Shown here: one piece after another, positions 10,026-22,451 of the stretch
Layout: every line of letters starts with the position of its first letter
How positions within the stretch are numbered: the first letter of the stretch is position 1
NCBI RefSeq assembly: GCF_009905375.1
Contig: NC_133653.1
Location: forward strand, 93,341,994-93,405,993
Reading direction: 5' to 3'
Source: Apium graveolens
Taxonomy: Eukaryota; Streptophyta; Magnoliopsida; Apiales; Apiaceae
Length of the DNA: 64,000 bases
Made by a program: the position numbers and the translations under genes
Notes under the pieces: generated by a model
The model's database searches: none
What the model was told of the DNA's origin: nothing
Seen by the model: only the letters and a program-made list of their open reading frames with translations

Positions 10026-11699
10026 TGTTGGATTTTAATCGCAGCGGGGGCATGACAAAACACTTTCGCACATATAAAATCCAAATAAAAGCATACAGAT
10101 CATGAATAATAATTCGAGGGATCGAATCTAACCTTTAAAATAATTCGGAGACAACGATCAGAGATCCTTAGTAGTTGCTCCTCAAGTTTGAAGCACTCCA
10201 CCGGTATCCACCAAGAAAACGATGTTAAGGAGGAGGAAGGAGGTGGAGAGAATTGAGTTTTCCAAACTTTTTGGGTTTTTGGGGTTCTTGGGTTCAAATA
10301 AAAATAGGGTCTATAAGAGTGTATTTATAGGCAAAATTTCCAGCTGAAATTTTCCCATAAATATTATTATTATTATTATCCCATTTATTATTCCCATTAA
10401 TAATTAAAACACCTTTTAATTATTAATCCTTTTTCTAAACACTTTATAAATAATTCTCTCTCTTGATTTAATTTCCAAAAATTAAATCCTTAATTAATAA
10501 TATTAAGAACTTTTCTTAATTAATTTATAATCAATTAAATCTCATTTAATCAATTATTAAATTTTCCAATTAATTATTTATTTCACAAATAAATAATTAT
10601 TAGCCATTATTAATTAATTCATCCACCATTAAATCATTCTCTTTTTATGGTGTGACCCTGTAGGTTCAATATTAAGCCGGTAGTAGAAATAAATAATAAC
10701 AAAACTATTTTATCATTATTTATATAAATTCTCTAATTTATTAAATATGATTAATTAATTAATCACATTTATTCTACATCGTGAGGGATACTTCTCAGCA
10801 TATCGCGACTATCCGGATAAAATGAATTCACTGCTTAGAATACCAAGAACCTATTCAGTGAATAGTTACCGTACAATAAACTCCTTTTACCCTATAATGT
10901 CCCGATTAAATACAAGGCATGGATCTCGTGTCAAGCCTATCTAATTTAATCACTTGCTTACCATTTACTATGCGTAGTTCTATGCAAATTAGAAACTCCT
11001 TTCTAATTTCATTCACTCTGGCCAGAGATTCCTGAACTAGCATAAGTGGATCAGCCTTGAACATTCGCTTCCTTCACTGGAAGGGGTAGATCCTATATTG
11101 ATCATACACTATCTTCGTGTACAAATTCCTATACCCAGTAGAGCCCTAATAATTGTCCCTGGAGACTAAGAACTAAACCAAAGCATAGTTCAGTGTACAC
11201 AAGATGACTATGATGACCTCAAGTCTAAGGATACTTGTACAACTATCACTTTGTGAACAACTGCTGACACGTGAGTGAACTCCATCAGTTGTTCAGCTGT
11301 GCGAGTCATGTTCAGTGAACTTATTCTATAATAAGCACCTACATACTAGCTATAGTGTCACCACACAAATGTCTATGAGAACAGACATCCTTCATAATGA
11401 AGCAAGCATAGTATGTACCGATCTTTGCGGATTATTAATTACCAGTTAGTAATCCTATGACCAGGAACTATTTAAGTTTAGAGTTATCATTTTTTAGGTC
11501 TCACTATTATGATCTCATCATAATCCATAAAAAGCTTTACTCTAAACTATGATATATCTTATTTAAACACTTAAATAGATAAAGCCCGTAATAAAAACAA
11601 AACAAGTTTTTTATTAATATCAATGAAATCAAAACAGATTACATAAAAAGTTATTCCTAAATCCTAATTCATGATTGGACTTAGGACATATTCCTTTCA
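10026..11699 (-). mobile_element. Solo LTR of a Ty1/copia element, TSD CTAAG
   Basis: A 1674-bp unit is bounded by TG and CA (reverse strand TGAAAGGAATATG ... CCAACA). It is flanked by identical 5-bp CTAAG at 10021-10025 and 11700-11704. It contains no coding sequence. A canonical plant TATA box, CTATAAATA, lies on the reverse strand at 10330-10322, which sets the orientation. It interrupts the Athila B LTR. It arose by recombination between the two LTRs of a former full element. The copia assignment rests on the style of the LTR ends only. Confidence 0.88.
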
Positions 11700-11729
11700 C
11701 TAAGTGGTATAAAATTCCACTTATCAAGT

Positions 11730-14700
11730 TGATTATAGAAGGTCGGCACTTTTCCGCTGACTTAATTCCTTTTAAGTTAGGAGAATTCGGCATTATCTTA
11801 GGAATGGATTAGTTGTCAAACCACGAGGCGCAAATTGAGTGTAAAAGTAAAAAGGTGAAGTTAAGGACCAAGGATGGTGATAAAGTGATATTCAAGGGAA
11901 TAAGACAAGAAAAGAAGTTTCTAACAGCTATTCAGACGAGGAGATTGTTACGAGAAGGATGCGATGCTTATTTGGCTCATGTCAAAAATATAGAGAAAGA
12001 ATTCATAAGGATTGAGGATATTCCAGTAGTAAGAGATTTTCCCGATGTATTTCCAGATGAATTACCTGGACTTCCTCCATATAGAGAGATTGAGTTTACG
12101 ATTGATTTGGCTCCTGGAATGGAACCAGTATCGAAAGCTCCCTATCGAATGGTGCCAGTTGAGATGAAGGAGTTAGCAGCGCAGTTGTAAGAATTATTTG
12201 ATAAAAGAGTAATACGCCCAAGTGTATCCCCGTGGGGTGCACCAGTGTTATTTGTGAAGAAGAAAGATGGAAGTATAAGGTTGTGCATTGACTATCAAGA
12301 ATTGAATAAGTTGACGATTAAGAATAAGTACCCTCTCCCGCGAATTGACGACTTGTTTGATCAGTTAAAAGGAGCTACTTGTTTTTATAAGATTGATTTA
12401 AGATCTGGGTATCATCAACTAAAGATTAAAGTGTAAGATATACCCAAGACAACATTTCGAATGAGATATGGATATTATGAGTTTTTGGTAATGGCATTCA
12501 GTTTAACGAACGTGCCAACCGCATTTATGGATCTTATGAACAGAGTGTTCAAGCAGTATTTGGATAAGTTCATTACTGTGTTTATCGATGATATTCTGAT
12601 ATAATCCAAGACGGAGGAAGCCCATATGGAGCATTTGAGGATTTCTTTAGAAATCTTGAGAAAAGAAAAGTTATATGCCATGTTTTCAAAGTGTGAGTTT
12701 TGGCTGAAGGAAGTATAGTTTCTTGGACATGTAGTAAATAGTAAATGAATTAAAGTAAATCCAGCTAAGATATAAGCTGTGATGAATTGGGAAAGGCCCA
12801 AGACCCCTACGGAGGTCAGAAGTTTTCCAGGATTAGAAGGATACTATAGAAGGTTTGTGCAAGATTTCTCTAAGATTGTTGTCCATTTGAATAAGTTAAC
12901 AAGGAAGAACGTGAAGTTTGTGTGGACATATAAGTGCGAGGAAAGTTTTCAAGAATTGAAGAAGCGGTTGGTAACCGCCCCAGTTCTGGTGTTACCAGAT
13001 GAAAAATGAGAGTTTGTGATCTTCAGCGATGCTTCGTATAAAGGACTGGGATGTGTGTTAATGCAACACGGGAAAGTAATAGCGTATGCATCAAGGCAGC
13101 TAAAGCCGCATGAACAGAAGTATCCCACGCATGATTTGGAATTAACAGCGATTGTGTTTGCTCTTAAAATTTGGAGGCATTATTTATATGGGGAAAAGTG
13201 CGAGATCTATACGAATCATAAGAGTTTAAAGTATATTTTCACTCAGAAGGAGTTGAATATGAGACAGAGAAGATGGTTAGAATTGATAAAAGATTACGAA
13301 TGTACGATAAGTTATCATCCTGGAAAGATGAATATGGTAGCGGATGCTTTAAGCTGCAAAGAAATATTGAATATTTTAACTTCATCAGAGGAATTGATCA
13401 AGGAGTTTCAAAAGATGGAAATAGAAGTGCAGACTCTAGAATTCGGAGATGACGCAATTTATGCAATGATATTTCAACCTAAAATTTTGGAAAAGATCCG
13501 ATATTGTTAAGAACAAGTGATGAACCACGAGAAAGATAAGTTGACAAGAAAGGAAGTTAAAGCTTAAAAGGATGAAAAGGAAATATATTGCGTTAACTCA
13601 CGCATTTGGATACCTAAAGTTATGGAGCTAAAGCATGAGATTTTGCACGAAGCGCATAATTCAAGATTTTTAATTCACCCTGGAAGTACGAAAGTGTAAA
13701 GAGACTTAAAAGAGAACTATTGGTGGCCAAACATGAAAAAGGAAATCGCGGAATGGATAAGTAAGTGCTATACATGCCAAAGAGTAAAAGCAGAACATCA
13801 ACGACCAAGTGGATTGCTTCAACCACTAGACATACCTGAATGGAAATGGGAACATATCACAATGGATTTCGGGGTAGGTTTTCCAAAGACCAAGTCTAAT
13901 CATGATGCGATTTGGGTGATAGTTGATCGACTGATGAAATCATCACATTTCTTGCCGATAAATAAAAGATTTTGGATGAGATTGTGATGCATCACAGGGT
14001 TTCAGTGTCTATCGTGTCCGATAGAGATCCGAGATTTAACTCGAGATTTTGGCAACAGTTTCATGATCATTTGGGGACTAAATTGAAAATGAGCATGAAA
14101 TATCATCCGTAGACTGACAGACAAAGCGAAAGGACAATTCAAATGATTGAGGATATGTTGCGAACATGCACATTGGATTTCAAAGGAAATTGGGATGATC
14201 ATTTGCCATTGATTAAGTTTTCCTACAACAACAATTATCACACGAGTATTGGCATGCCTCCTTATGAAGCGTTGTACGGAAGAAAATGCAGATCCCCTAC
14301 ATAGTGGGATGAAGTTGGTGAGCGTAAATTAATTGGCCCAGAGCTAATTCAACAAACGAAAGAGAAAGTGGAAGTGATTCGTAAAAGGCTAATTGCTGCT
14401 CAAGATCGACAAAAGAAGTACGCGGATCGAGATCAGAAAGATTTGCAATTCGAAATCGGAGACAAAGTGTTGTTAAAGATATCTCCGTGGAAAGGTTTAT
14501 CCAGATTCGGAAAGAAAGGAAAATTGAGTCCCAGGTATATTGGACCATTCGAAGTACTTAAACAAGTTAGAAAAGTGGCTTATGAATTAGCGTTACCTCC
14601 GTAGATGCAACATCTTCATAACGTGTTTCACGTTTCTCTTCTAAAGAAATATAATACTGATGCAAGCCATGTGATCAAATTGGAACCAGTGGAAATACAA

Positions 14701-14872
14701 CAAGATTTGTCTTATATGGAACAACCAGTTCGAATCTTAGATCGAAAAGAGAGGACGCTCAGAAATAAAGTTGTACCTCTAGTTAGGGTGTTGTGGAGAA
14801 ATCCTATAGTAGAAGAGTCAACTTGGGAATTAGAAAGTGAAATGCAAGAAAAGTATCCCCATCTATTTGCTT
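11730..14872 (+). pseudogene. pol: Tekay pol: protease end, RT, RNase H, integrase, chromodomain-like tail (many stops)
   Basis: One reading frame can be followed from about 11730 to 13987 through the end of protease, RT (FIDD at about 12582), RNase H and the integrase zinc finger and first catalytic Asp region. About twelve in-frame stops break it, for example at 11809, 12188, 12434, 13007, 13508 and 13985, but I see no frameshift in this stretch. After 13987 the frame changes, and the integrase C-terminal part and tail continue at 14368-14604 and 14605-14874. The tail keeps the Trp and ESTWE-type motif of Tekay chromodomains, which target integration to modified histones. The product cannot be made intact. 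Confidence 0.9.
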
Positions 14873-15869
14873 AGGCTAGATTTTGGGGACAGAATCCTTT
14901 TAACGGGTGTAGATTGTGACGATTGGGAATTTCGCGACATGATTAAGTGAATAAAGTATAATTCTGTGGTGTAATTATAAATTATGTGATTAAATTAAGG
15001 TATAAATGATTTTGTTGGTTAATTGTATTTATTGTATATTAGTAACTGGGAACATAAAATGACCCTTTCCAGTTTGATGAGTCAGCGTAGGGGATAAGCC
15101 GTGTTGTCGGGTTGTCAGGCAGAACGGAACCCGTCTTAAAAGGGATTAAAGTGTTTAAATATGAACTATATGCTATTGTGTGAAATAGGAATATTTAAGT
15201 GAGTATTATATTCCAGTGATGTGTCAGTTGATATAAAGAGAATGATTGTGAAGCGTGTCTGAAAACTCTCAGCGTCGGGCCGTCAGACAGGACGCAACCC
15301 GTTACGTGAAAAAGGGGAAATAATAATAAAAAGGGAAATTTTGTGATTGATTATGAGTTGTGATGTGTGAATATATGTGTTTTCCTATTAGTATGCATGA
15401 CTACGTGATCTGGATAATTTTAAATGATTTTATGGAATTGATTTGATTTAATTAAGGTATATTGAACCTTTATTCATTTTTATAAAATTATCTGAGTATG
15501 GTCGAGACGTGAAATTTGTTTTTATTATCTACAAAATAGTCCTAAAGACTTTACAAAAATGATAAAAGGAATTATTTAGTGATCGATGTATTTCTTAATT
15601 ATTTTATTGAGTTATAATTCTACTTTGAGCGCAATCTTGTAAAATCCGTAATAAATCAACCGCTCGCTCCAAAATTATTTTGAAAATATGGTTGAAAAGC
15701 TAATTTTGAGATCTATGTTCTAAAATTATTATTCATCTTATTCCCATCTTTTCTGAGAGATATATTCATTATTCAAATTCATTTTTAGATTGAAAATTTA
15801 AGAAAAAGTAACAAAAAGAAAATCCTAGAAGCTAGTGGGCAAAGGACCTTTTTACCCCTGGCCATTCAT

Positions 15870-15878
15870 TATATATAT
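15870..15878 (+). promoter_or_regulatory. LTR core promoter of Tekay G
   Basis: TTATATATA is followed by a pyrimidine-rich tract with CTCTCT repeats, a usual plant core promoter plus 5' leader. It lies about 955 bp into the LTR, giving a U3 of about 1 kb and an R-U5 of about 3.1 kb. Confidence 0.6.
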
Positions 15879-17664
15879 CCTCCCTTCTCCCTCCCTTTTT
15901 CTTTTATTCACTCTTGCCCTCTCTCTTTTCTCTCATCTCTCTTCTCTCTCTTTCACTCCCGAAGTCTCTCTCTCTCTCTCTCTCTGTCATTCCTCTCTGT
16001 ACATCTCCTTTCTTCACTTAATTTTTATGGATTCTTCCATAAAACTTCATTCTTAATCCATATATGGGCTTTAAATCTTGTGCATATGTGTGTAGGTGTT
16101 TGCATCGTGTATGTATGTGTCTTTGTATGTGATGTTGAGCCAAGAACTTTGATTCGAAGTCTTCTTGCAAGTTTTGACTTTGATCTTCTTGATTTTTGAT
16201 GAATAATTGATGCATGTGATACTTGTTGTTGATTGAAAGTAAAATCGGAGGTTTTTAAGGTTGGACACCCCCGAATGGGGGCACCACCGTGAAACCACCG
16301 CCACCAGTGATGAACTCCGGTGAACCGGTGGTTAGTAATGATGTTCAAACTGAACTCTAGAATATTAAAACTTGATTTTTGAACGTTGCATGTGTTGTTT
16401 TGCTTGAAGCCGAATAGGTTTTGTTTTTTTGAAAGTAAATAAGTTCATTTTGGTTAATAAACAAGAGTTATAGATGATTATTTTAGGAATTATAGATGGA
16501 ATAAAATGAATTGTCGGATTATAAGTTAGAATTTGTACATGCATGTTGTAATCTTTGGTATTTTCAAATGATCTTGAATTGGTTTAAGGTTGATAATTTG
16601 ATTTGGTTGATTGAAAATAATGTTTAGTGTAAATTATAGCATTAGACTAGTTGCATGTGATTTTAGATGGTTTTGTGCTATGTTGGGGTTCGAATTTTGT
16701 GAATTAAAATGAGAGAATGATTGATTTCTTAGATTGATTATGGTTTGAGTATTAAAGAATCTTTTGATTTGATTAAATGGTTTTAATTAGAATTTTAACT
16801 ATTGTAAAAGGGGTTTTTGATTTAAGATTATTTGGTTGATTTGATTCTAGAGTCTAGTTAAATGAGTGCATGTTGATGTAGTTCATATGTTTGTTTCGAA
16901 ATGTTGATAAAAAGAAAAGGGTTGAGTTGCTTGTTACCGAGTCATGAGAATTGAGGTTATTTACTAAAGTAGTTTAAAGTATATAAGTATACTTTATTAA
17001 GTGCTATGTGTTATGATTTTGTCGTAATGTATGTGATTCGATGACTAATTGATTTGAAGTGCGACTATATTGTATATCGTGCTATGTGAATATGATCGAG
17101 TATATATACTCTTAGGGTATTGCGATAAGGGTTAATTATTAAGCGTTCTGGGAACATCGAGTGAGAATCTAATTAGGGTTTTGATTGTTGGATTGTAGAT
17201 TCGGAGAGTGAAGGAATTTAGACTAGGAAAGGGAAAGGTGTTCTAGGTGGCAATAGTTCAACCCTTGTAAAACAGGAAAGCGAATTCAGGCAAGTAAGTC
17301 TTCCTACTTGTATAAGTTATTTATTGAAAGGATAATGATGATGCCATGTTAGAGTACTGATTCTTTAGAACCATTTGAGATAACCTGTTACTTATTATTG
17401 AGCCTTGATATTGAATTCTTGTACCATACCTGTTATTGATCCTTTGAAGCACCCTGTTATTGTTCTCATAATGACTTAATATGCTTATTTCCCAAACCCC
17501 CGTAATAACCCTATCGATTCATATTCTAATTACCTATTGATTCCTTTAAATACCTTGAATTCTTGTGATCCTTATAAGAACCTTTATCAATCCCCTTGTG
17601 TATTGTTGATTAATCCTTCTTTTGTAAACCTTATTCTGTAATGATCCTTAAAACTGCTTTAATT

Positions 17665-18034
17665 CCTTATCTTCTATACCTTGCTTATCATTTGATCAAG
17701 TTCCTTGGTATTGATCTTTACGTACCTTTGATACGTTCACTTTCTTTGGATTCCTGAATTGAACTTAAGAATGATTTTCAACTTGAAAGAGTCCGAATAA
17801 TTTCATATTCTTGGTAATGATAAAATATACTTAGTAAAACCTTTCTTTTCCTTATCTTCTATACCTTGCTTATCATTTGATCAAGTTCCTTGGTATTGAT
17901 CTTTACGTACCTTTGATACGTTCACTTTCTTTGAATTCCTGAATTGAACTTAATAATGATTTTCAACTTGAAAGAGTCCGAATGATTTCATATTCTTGGT
18001 AATGATAAAATATACTTAGTAAAACCTTTCTTTT
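17665..18034 (+). repeat. Tandem duplication, 2 x 185 bp, in the G LTR
   Basis: Bases 17665-17849 are repeated at 17850-18034 with only a few substitutions. The copies begin CCTTATCTTCTATACC and end near AACCTTTCTTTT. Confidence 0.9.
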
Positions 18035-19066
18035 CCAACACAATGTTTTCCAAATGAATTCCTGATGGATTGGATTGAGACGTAAGAGACTAGTGGGACT
18101 AGTCCAGTTACATAAGAGACTAGCGGGGCTAGTCCAATTTAAGGCTGAAATTATGCCATGGGTACCTTAAAGACCGGACGGAGGTCGGTACGGGCTGATC
18201 ACCCGTATTATTTATAAAAGTTAAAGTTTTCCAATCAAAGGTTCCCTTTCATTTAATAAAGAGAAATTGAATATCTTTACTCAACAATTGCTTCTTTGAA
18301 ATAAGATGGTTTAAAATGATTTGTGATGAGTTAGTTGTGATATTGTTTATTATACATCTTTGAGAACCCTGATTCTATTCTGATATGGTTATCAATCATA
18401 TAATTGATTTCCAGATTTGAATATATTCTTGCTTTCCTGGTGAGAGATCCTTTGATATCCAAATAATGATTTATGATGATTGTCCGCTTTCACCCTATCT
18501 TGAACTTTGATTCCTGAAATCCCAAATCCTTTCTTCTTAACCTTTCCTTTACCAAAAACATAAATCTGCCACCTAGAGATTTTTTTTAAAGTAGAATGCC
18601 TTAAGTAATGTTTATGGTATATTGTTGTTATTGCATCATAGAACTGTCACATAGTTACTTGCTGAGTTTTATACTCATATATTTTGCTATGTACTAGCTG
18701 TGGCAGTTAAGCAAGAGGATGGCCAGACTTAGCCGCACTGCTCGTAAGAGCGTACCTGTTGGTCCCTACCATGTTTTAGGCTTCCAGATGCCAGAGCAGG
18801 TAGTACAGGTTATGTTATGAGCAAGCGCTTAGTGGAAGGTTGTAATGATACAATGGGTTATCTGTCAGTTCCAAGTCGGAATCGATTGTGTAAATTAAAT
18901 ATTATTTTGGGTTGTAATATATATCACATGGTTGGTAGTTGCAATCTTGTCTCAAACTTAATCCTGTTATATCCTGTTAGTAGTTAATCGGGGTTTATGC
19001 TTATTTATTGATAGTTTAATATTGTGTGGGTCCTCATTTCCTAACCCCGAGATTGAGGGCGTCACA

Positions 19067-19778
19067 ACTGTGCTCTATATAAAGCACATATTAGGTTCAT
19101 GCTATAAGAATTGCGAACATTGTTATATCATTCGCATAACCTAGCAGCTCTCAAGGATATTTGTTCATCCTTTTGAGAGAGTACATTTATAATCAGTTTT
19201 TATCTGTTATTATAAAACTGTTGATTATATTGAAGCTTTGTCGAATTATTTGCATAAACTGTATTCACCCCCCCTCTACAGTTGATTACGGACCTAACAA
19301 TTGGTATCAGAGCTTGCTATTGACATATAAACAATTTAAGATCTGAAAATCAATTTTTAATGGCAGACAAAGAAGAACCATATAATCCACAACCACCACC
19401 CCCAGCCACATCACAGATTAGCAGAACCATGAATAGGTATGAAGTCATCAAGGTGCCAATCCTGAAGATACATGAATGTCAAATCTGGAAAGTCGGGATA
19501 ACTCTGTGCTTGGAAGCCATAGATCCTGTATATCTAAGAAGGATCTATAATGGTCCTCATGAACCAATGAAGGTAGTTGCCTCTGTTGTAGGAGAACCTG
19601 AAAAGATGGTTGACAAAGAAAAGAAGGACTACACTCCTGAAGATCTTTCATCTATTATGAAAGATGATAAAGTCAGACACAACTTGCATAATAGTCTTGA
19701 TAGTGTTATGTTCAATAGGGTTACTGGATGTAAGACAGAAAAAGAGATATAGGTTGCTTTAGAAGTAAAGTGTCAAGG
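19067..19778 (+). mobile_element. Sirevirus-like Ty1/copia fragment H: LTR end, primer-binding site, gag start
   Basis: The sequence 19067-19299 is the end of a 5' LTR finishing CCTAACA. TGGTATCAGAGC, complementary to initiator tRNA-Met, follows at 19302-19313. A gag start is at 19360. The fragment is bounded on the left by the Tekay G LTR end and on the right by the Athila C LTR, both apparently inserted into it. Confidence 0.82.
19360..19778 (+). pseudogene. gag: Copia gag N-terminal fragment (Sirevirus-like)
   Basis: The open frame at 19360-19752 (130 aa) starts with a Pro-rich N-terminus and continues with the gag region typical of Sirevirus-like copia elements (the 'gag-polypeptide of LTR copia-type' fold). 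A TAG at 19750-19752 replaces the conserved Trp. The same frame continues to 19778, where the Athila C LTR interrupts it. Gag would form the particle that packages element RNA. The start is chosen by its position 47 bp after the primer-binding site. Confidence 0.8.
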
Positions 19779-21240
19779 TGTTAGGGCTAGAACACACGCT
19801 AATATTCATGCAAGTATACACAATCACAAGTAATATAGAATAAATTCTAGTTCTTTCCCACAGGGATTGGTTTAGGTTAATTTCAATTAATATATCTATG
19901 CAACACTGGTATGGTTATTATTAAAAGCTAAGACGAATAACAAATTGAGGTTGTTTATAACTACAATTAACTAAGAGATTATACTAAAGAACATAAACTA
20001 CGAGAGTAAAGAGAATTGAATAATATATGACACAAACATGGGATTCTAACTTCATTAATTACTTCATTCAATAGCCTTTTCGTTCTTAACCTTAGCATGT
20101 AATGGTGATGACACTAATCAGATAACACGAAACTGATAAACGCCAACTTTCGTTGTACGAGTACCATACTACCAGACATCCACAAAAGAGATAGAAACTG
20201 AATAGACACCAATTATATTGAGACCCTATTTGTCTATAGAATTTGACAACATACCGGTTTAACGCACAAATTATCTATCGTGATTACATAGGGCAAGTAA
20301 GATGGTTAAAATTACCTACGAATCATGCATATCAAATACATGAACCTATGCTAGCATGGCAAGTTCTAAATCCTTAAATTCACTTTCGTTTCATTAAAGA
20401 TTAACACACTATCTTATAAGTTCACGACACTCATAAGACGAATAAGCACAACCAATACTAGGTTATCATACCATCACCACACACTAAGGCATCAAAACGA
20501 ATTAACTAAATAAATTCATAAATAAATTCGCTAGAACCCCACGATAACGATTAGCCCATAATTGGGCTCATCATCAACGTGGGTTCCGATAAAAGCATGG
20601 TATAATAAACGTAGTCTTTATACTGAATAAATAATAAACCAAGTACGAAACAAGCATATAGGTTTATGAATTAGAAAACTAGCATCCAAAGTTATAACTT
20701 AAAACAAAGAATCACAAGAATAAACTAGATCTTCTTCGCCTTGGTTGAATTATGCTCTACGGTCTTCTTACGCCTTCTCCTTAAGCTTTGGTACGTCTTG
20801 TTATGAAAAATGAACATAAGTTATGTATATATAGCAGCCCATGCAGAGTAGAATTCCAACGGATCAAAATTCCAGAAAAAATAGAATTTAATTTTCCCGA
20901 CCTAGCACGGTCGCGTGCTTCACCAGCGCGGGTATGCTAACATTCTGCTCTTTGGGCGCGGTCGCGCGCTACTACAGTGTGGGTGCACCGTCTCTCTGGA
21001 GAAATTTTTGACTTCTTCTTTTCTTGTTGGTTTGAGTTGGTCTTTTCATGAGCTTTTATTCTGGACATCATCCTAACACCATATTAGCATCAAAATAATG
21101 CTAATTCACCTGTATTCCTGATAAATGCCTGAAATGCAAAAACACTACAAAAACACGTTAAAAAGACTAACAACTCGAGTACAAAACACCAATTCAAAGC
21201 TTTACGGAGCGTTATATAGTGCCATAAATTCCACTCAACA
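19779..21240 (-). repeat. 3' LTR of Athila C (1462 bp)
   Basis: The reverse strand begins TGTTGAGTGG, directly after the polypurine tract, and ends CCCTAACA. It aligns with the LTR of element B along its length. The 5 bases outside its end, CAAGG at 19774-19778, should recur at the far end of the element outside this window. Confidence 0.92.
20826..21004 (-). promoter_or_regulatory. Athila C LTR promoter cassette (GC array plus TATA)
   Basis: On the reverse strand TCCAGAGA (near 21001) precedes a GC-rich array (20990-20901). A TATA box, CTATATATA, lies 68 bp further on (20833-20825). Read on the plus strand the array holds GGTCGCGCGCTAC, a 13-mer also present in this element's pol-ORF2 spacer array (49984-50068), and the units come in the same order. 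Confidence 0.7.
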
Positions 21241-21271
21241 AACCCCCAAACTTGAACCGATGTTTGTCCTC
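21241..21271 (-). other. Polypurine tract of Athila C
   Basis: The reverse strand reads GAGGACA, then TTCAAGTTTGGGGGTT directly before the LTR TG. This primes plus-strand DNA synthesis. A second copy of the GAGGACA ... AAG(T/C)TTGGGGGT block lies at 22390-22420. Confidence 0.88.
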
Positions 21272-22451
21272 AAGCATAAATAGACTCAAAGAACAAGAAA
21301 TAAAAATGCATGAATGCGAACTATATGAAAGCAACGATCCCCATAGAATAACTGAACAGACCAACAAGCAACATCTCAACAAATGCAGTTATTCGCACAA
21401 AGATCAATCAAGCCCCACAAATCAACTTACAAGCCAGAGACGTGCATGTGTGCAAATTCTTACAGAGATACTATCGCGACTAGATCAATAATCATGACTC
21501 ACTACTCATCAAAGCAATCGCAAGGTTATAAATAGAAAAAAGCTAAACTCAAAATAACTTATAACACTTCAATTCTTACACCGGAGTTTTACATGGATTC
21601 ATGCTTTTATTCACAACATAAAAACAACACAAATATGGTTATTTGACCGTGCAATGAGTGAGGTCCACAAAAGACTTATACAATAATACCCATGTAGCGA
21701 GTGTTAGGTTAGTGGATCCCAGACTATAAAAAGCCTTAGGTCACTAGGCAGAAAGTCCCCTAAGAACTTAATAACTCGAGTATTAAAGAGCCCACTCATG
21801 ATCAATTATGCATAAACATTTTTTTTATTCTTTATTCTTTTTTTCTCTCTTTCACAAATTTCTGAATGATTGCGTTTCGCTCAATCTCGTTCAATCCTAG
21901 ACTACTCATATAAAATGAGCCGGCTACTAGCCATTTGACACCTAGCCACAACAACTAGCAATGAAATCCAATTTTCTCCAATTTTTAAATATCCATGTTA
22001 TTTTATCATTAAGAGAATATCCTAAATTCTAAATATAAACAAGCTATTAAACCTCAAAAAACAAATAAACCATGACCATGATCTAGGCCTCAAGCAACCT
22101 ATAAGACTTAGTGAAATACAATTGTCTCTAGCATGCAAATCAACTCGATAAGTCTTAACATTACTAAATAGGATATCACTACACTAGCATCAATATCACA
22201 AATCAATCGGAAAAATCATCTAAGGGATCATGTAATTATGCACATGCATGAAACTATATGCAACAACTATCATAAAAACTACAAAAATAAAAAAAACTAC
22301 TACATGGAAAATATGCAACTATATGAACTAAACTAGCATGAATATGCAAACTATATATGACTCACACAAAACACATAATCCTTAACTACTACCCCCAAGC
22401 TTAAAATATTAAATGTCCTCAGTGAAGGTAATAGCAAGGAATCAGGTATAC
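21272..22451 (-). other. Athila C 3' noncoding region with second PPT-like motif
   Basis: AT-rich sequence between ORF2 and the polypurine tract; no gene seen. The upper part is collinear with 4278-5174 of element A. A PPT-like block lies at 22390-22420, just after the ORF2 stop. Confidence 0.8.

Larger units (their letters stand above)
5175..11726 (-). mobile_element. Athila-type retrotransposon B, 5' half
   Basis: Read from high to low coordinates the order is 5' LTR (8632-11726, interrupted), primer-binding site, gag, protease and RT. It ends at about 5175 within the RT-RNase H connection, where it abuts element A in opposite orientation. The outer LTR end at 11726 (reverse strand TGATAAGTGG) abuts Tekay element G pol, so B probably inserted into G. 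RNase H, integrase, ORF2 and the 3' LTR are missing. The coding parts carry several stops and frameshifts. Confidence 0.88.
8632..11726 (-). repeat. 5' LTR of Athila B, split by a solo copia LTR
   Basis: The reverse strand begins TGATAAGTGG (11726) and ends CCTAACA (8632). Removing the insertion at 10026-11699 and one CTAAG copy leaves about 1416 bp, close to the 1462-bp LTR of element C, with which it aligns throughout. The remnant at 11705-11726 matches the first bases of the C LTR, which proves the split. Confidence 0.9.
11727..19066 (+). mobile_element. Tekay-type chromovirus G, 3' half with long LTR
   Basis: The segment runs protease, RT, RNase H, integrase with chromodomain-like tail, polypurine tract and a complete 3' LTR. 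The 5' LTR and gag are absent; the left edge is the insertion point of Athila B. The right LTR edge meets Sirevirus fragment H, so G probably inserted into H. The pol is riddled with nonsense codons. Confidence 0.88.
14915..19066 (+). repeat. 3' LTR of Tekay G (4152 bp)
   Basis: The LTR begins TGTGACG and ends CGTCACA, a perfect 7-bp inverted terminal repeat. A purine-rich tract (AACGGGTGTAGAT) precedes it at 14902-14914 after the pol stop. It has no coding sequence. It contains a TATA box at 15870, a CT-rich leader (15879-16015), a 185-bp tandem duplication at 17665-18034 and two related repeats with GACTAGTGGGACTAGTCC at 18088-18137. Confidence 0.88.

Noticed and set aside
15835..16056. Ser/Leu-rich ORF in the Tekay G LTR
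   Set aside because: It translates the CT-rich leader after the TATA box; composition artefact.
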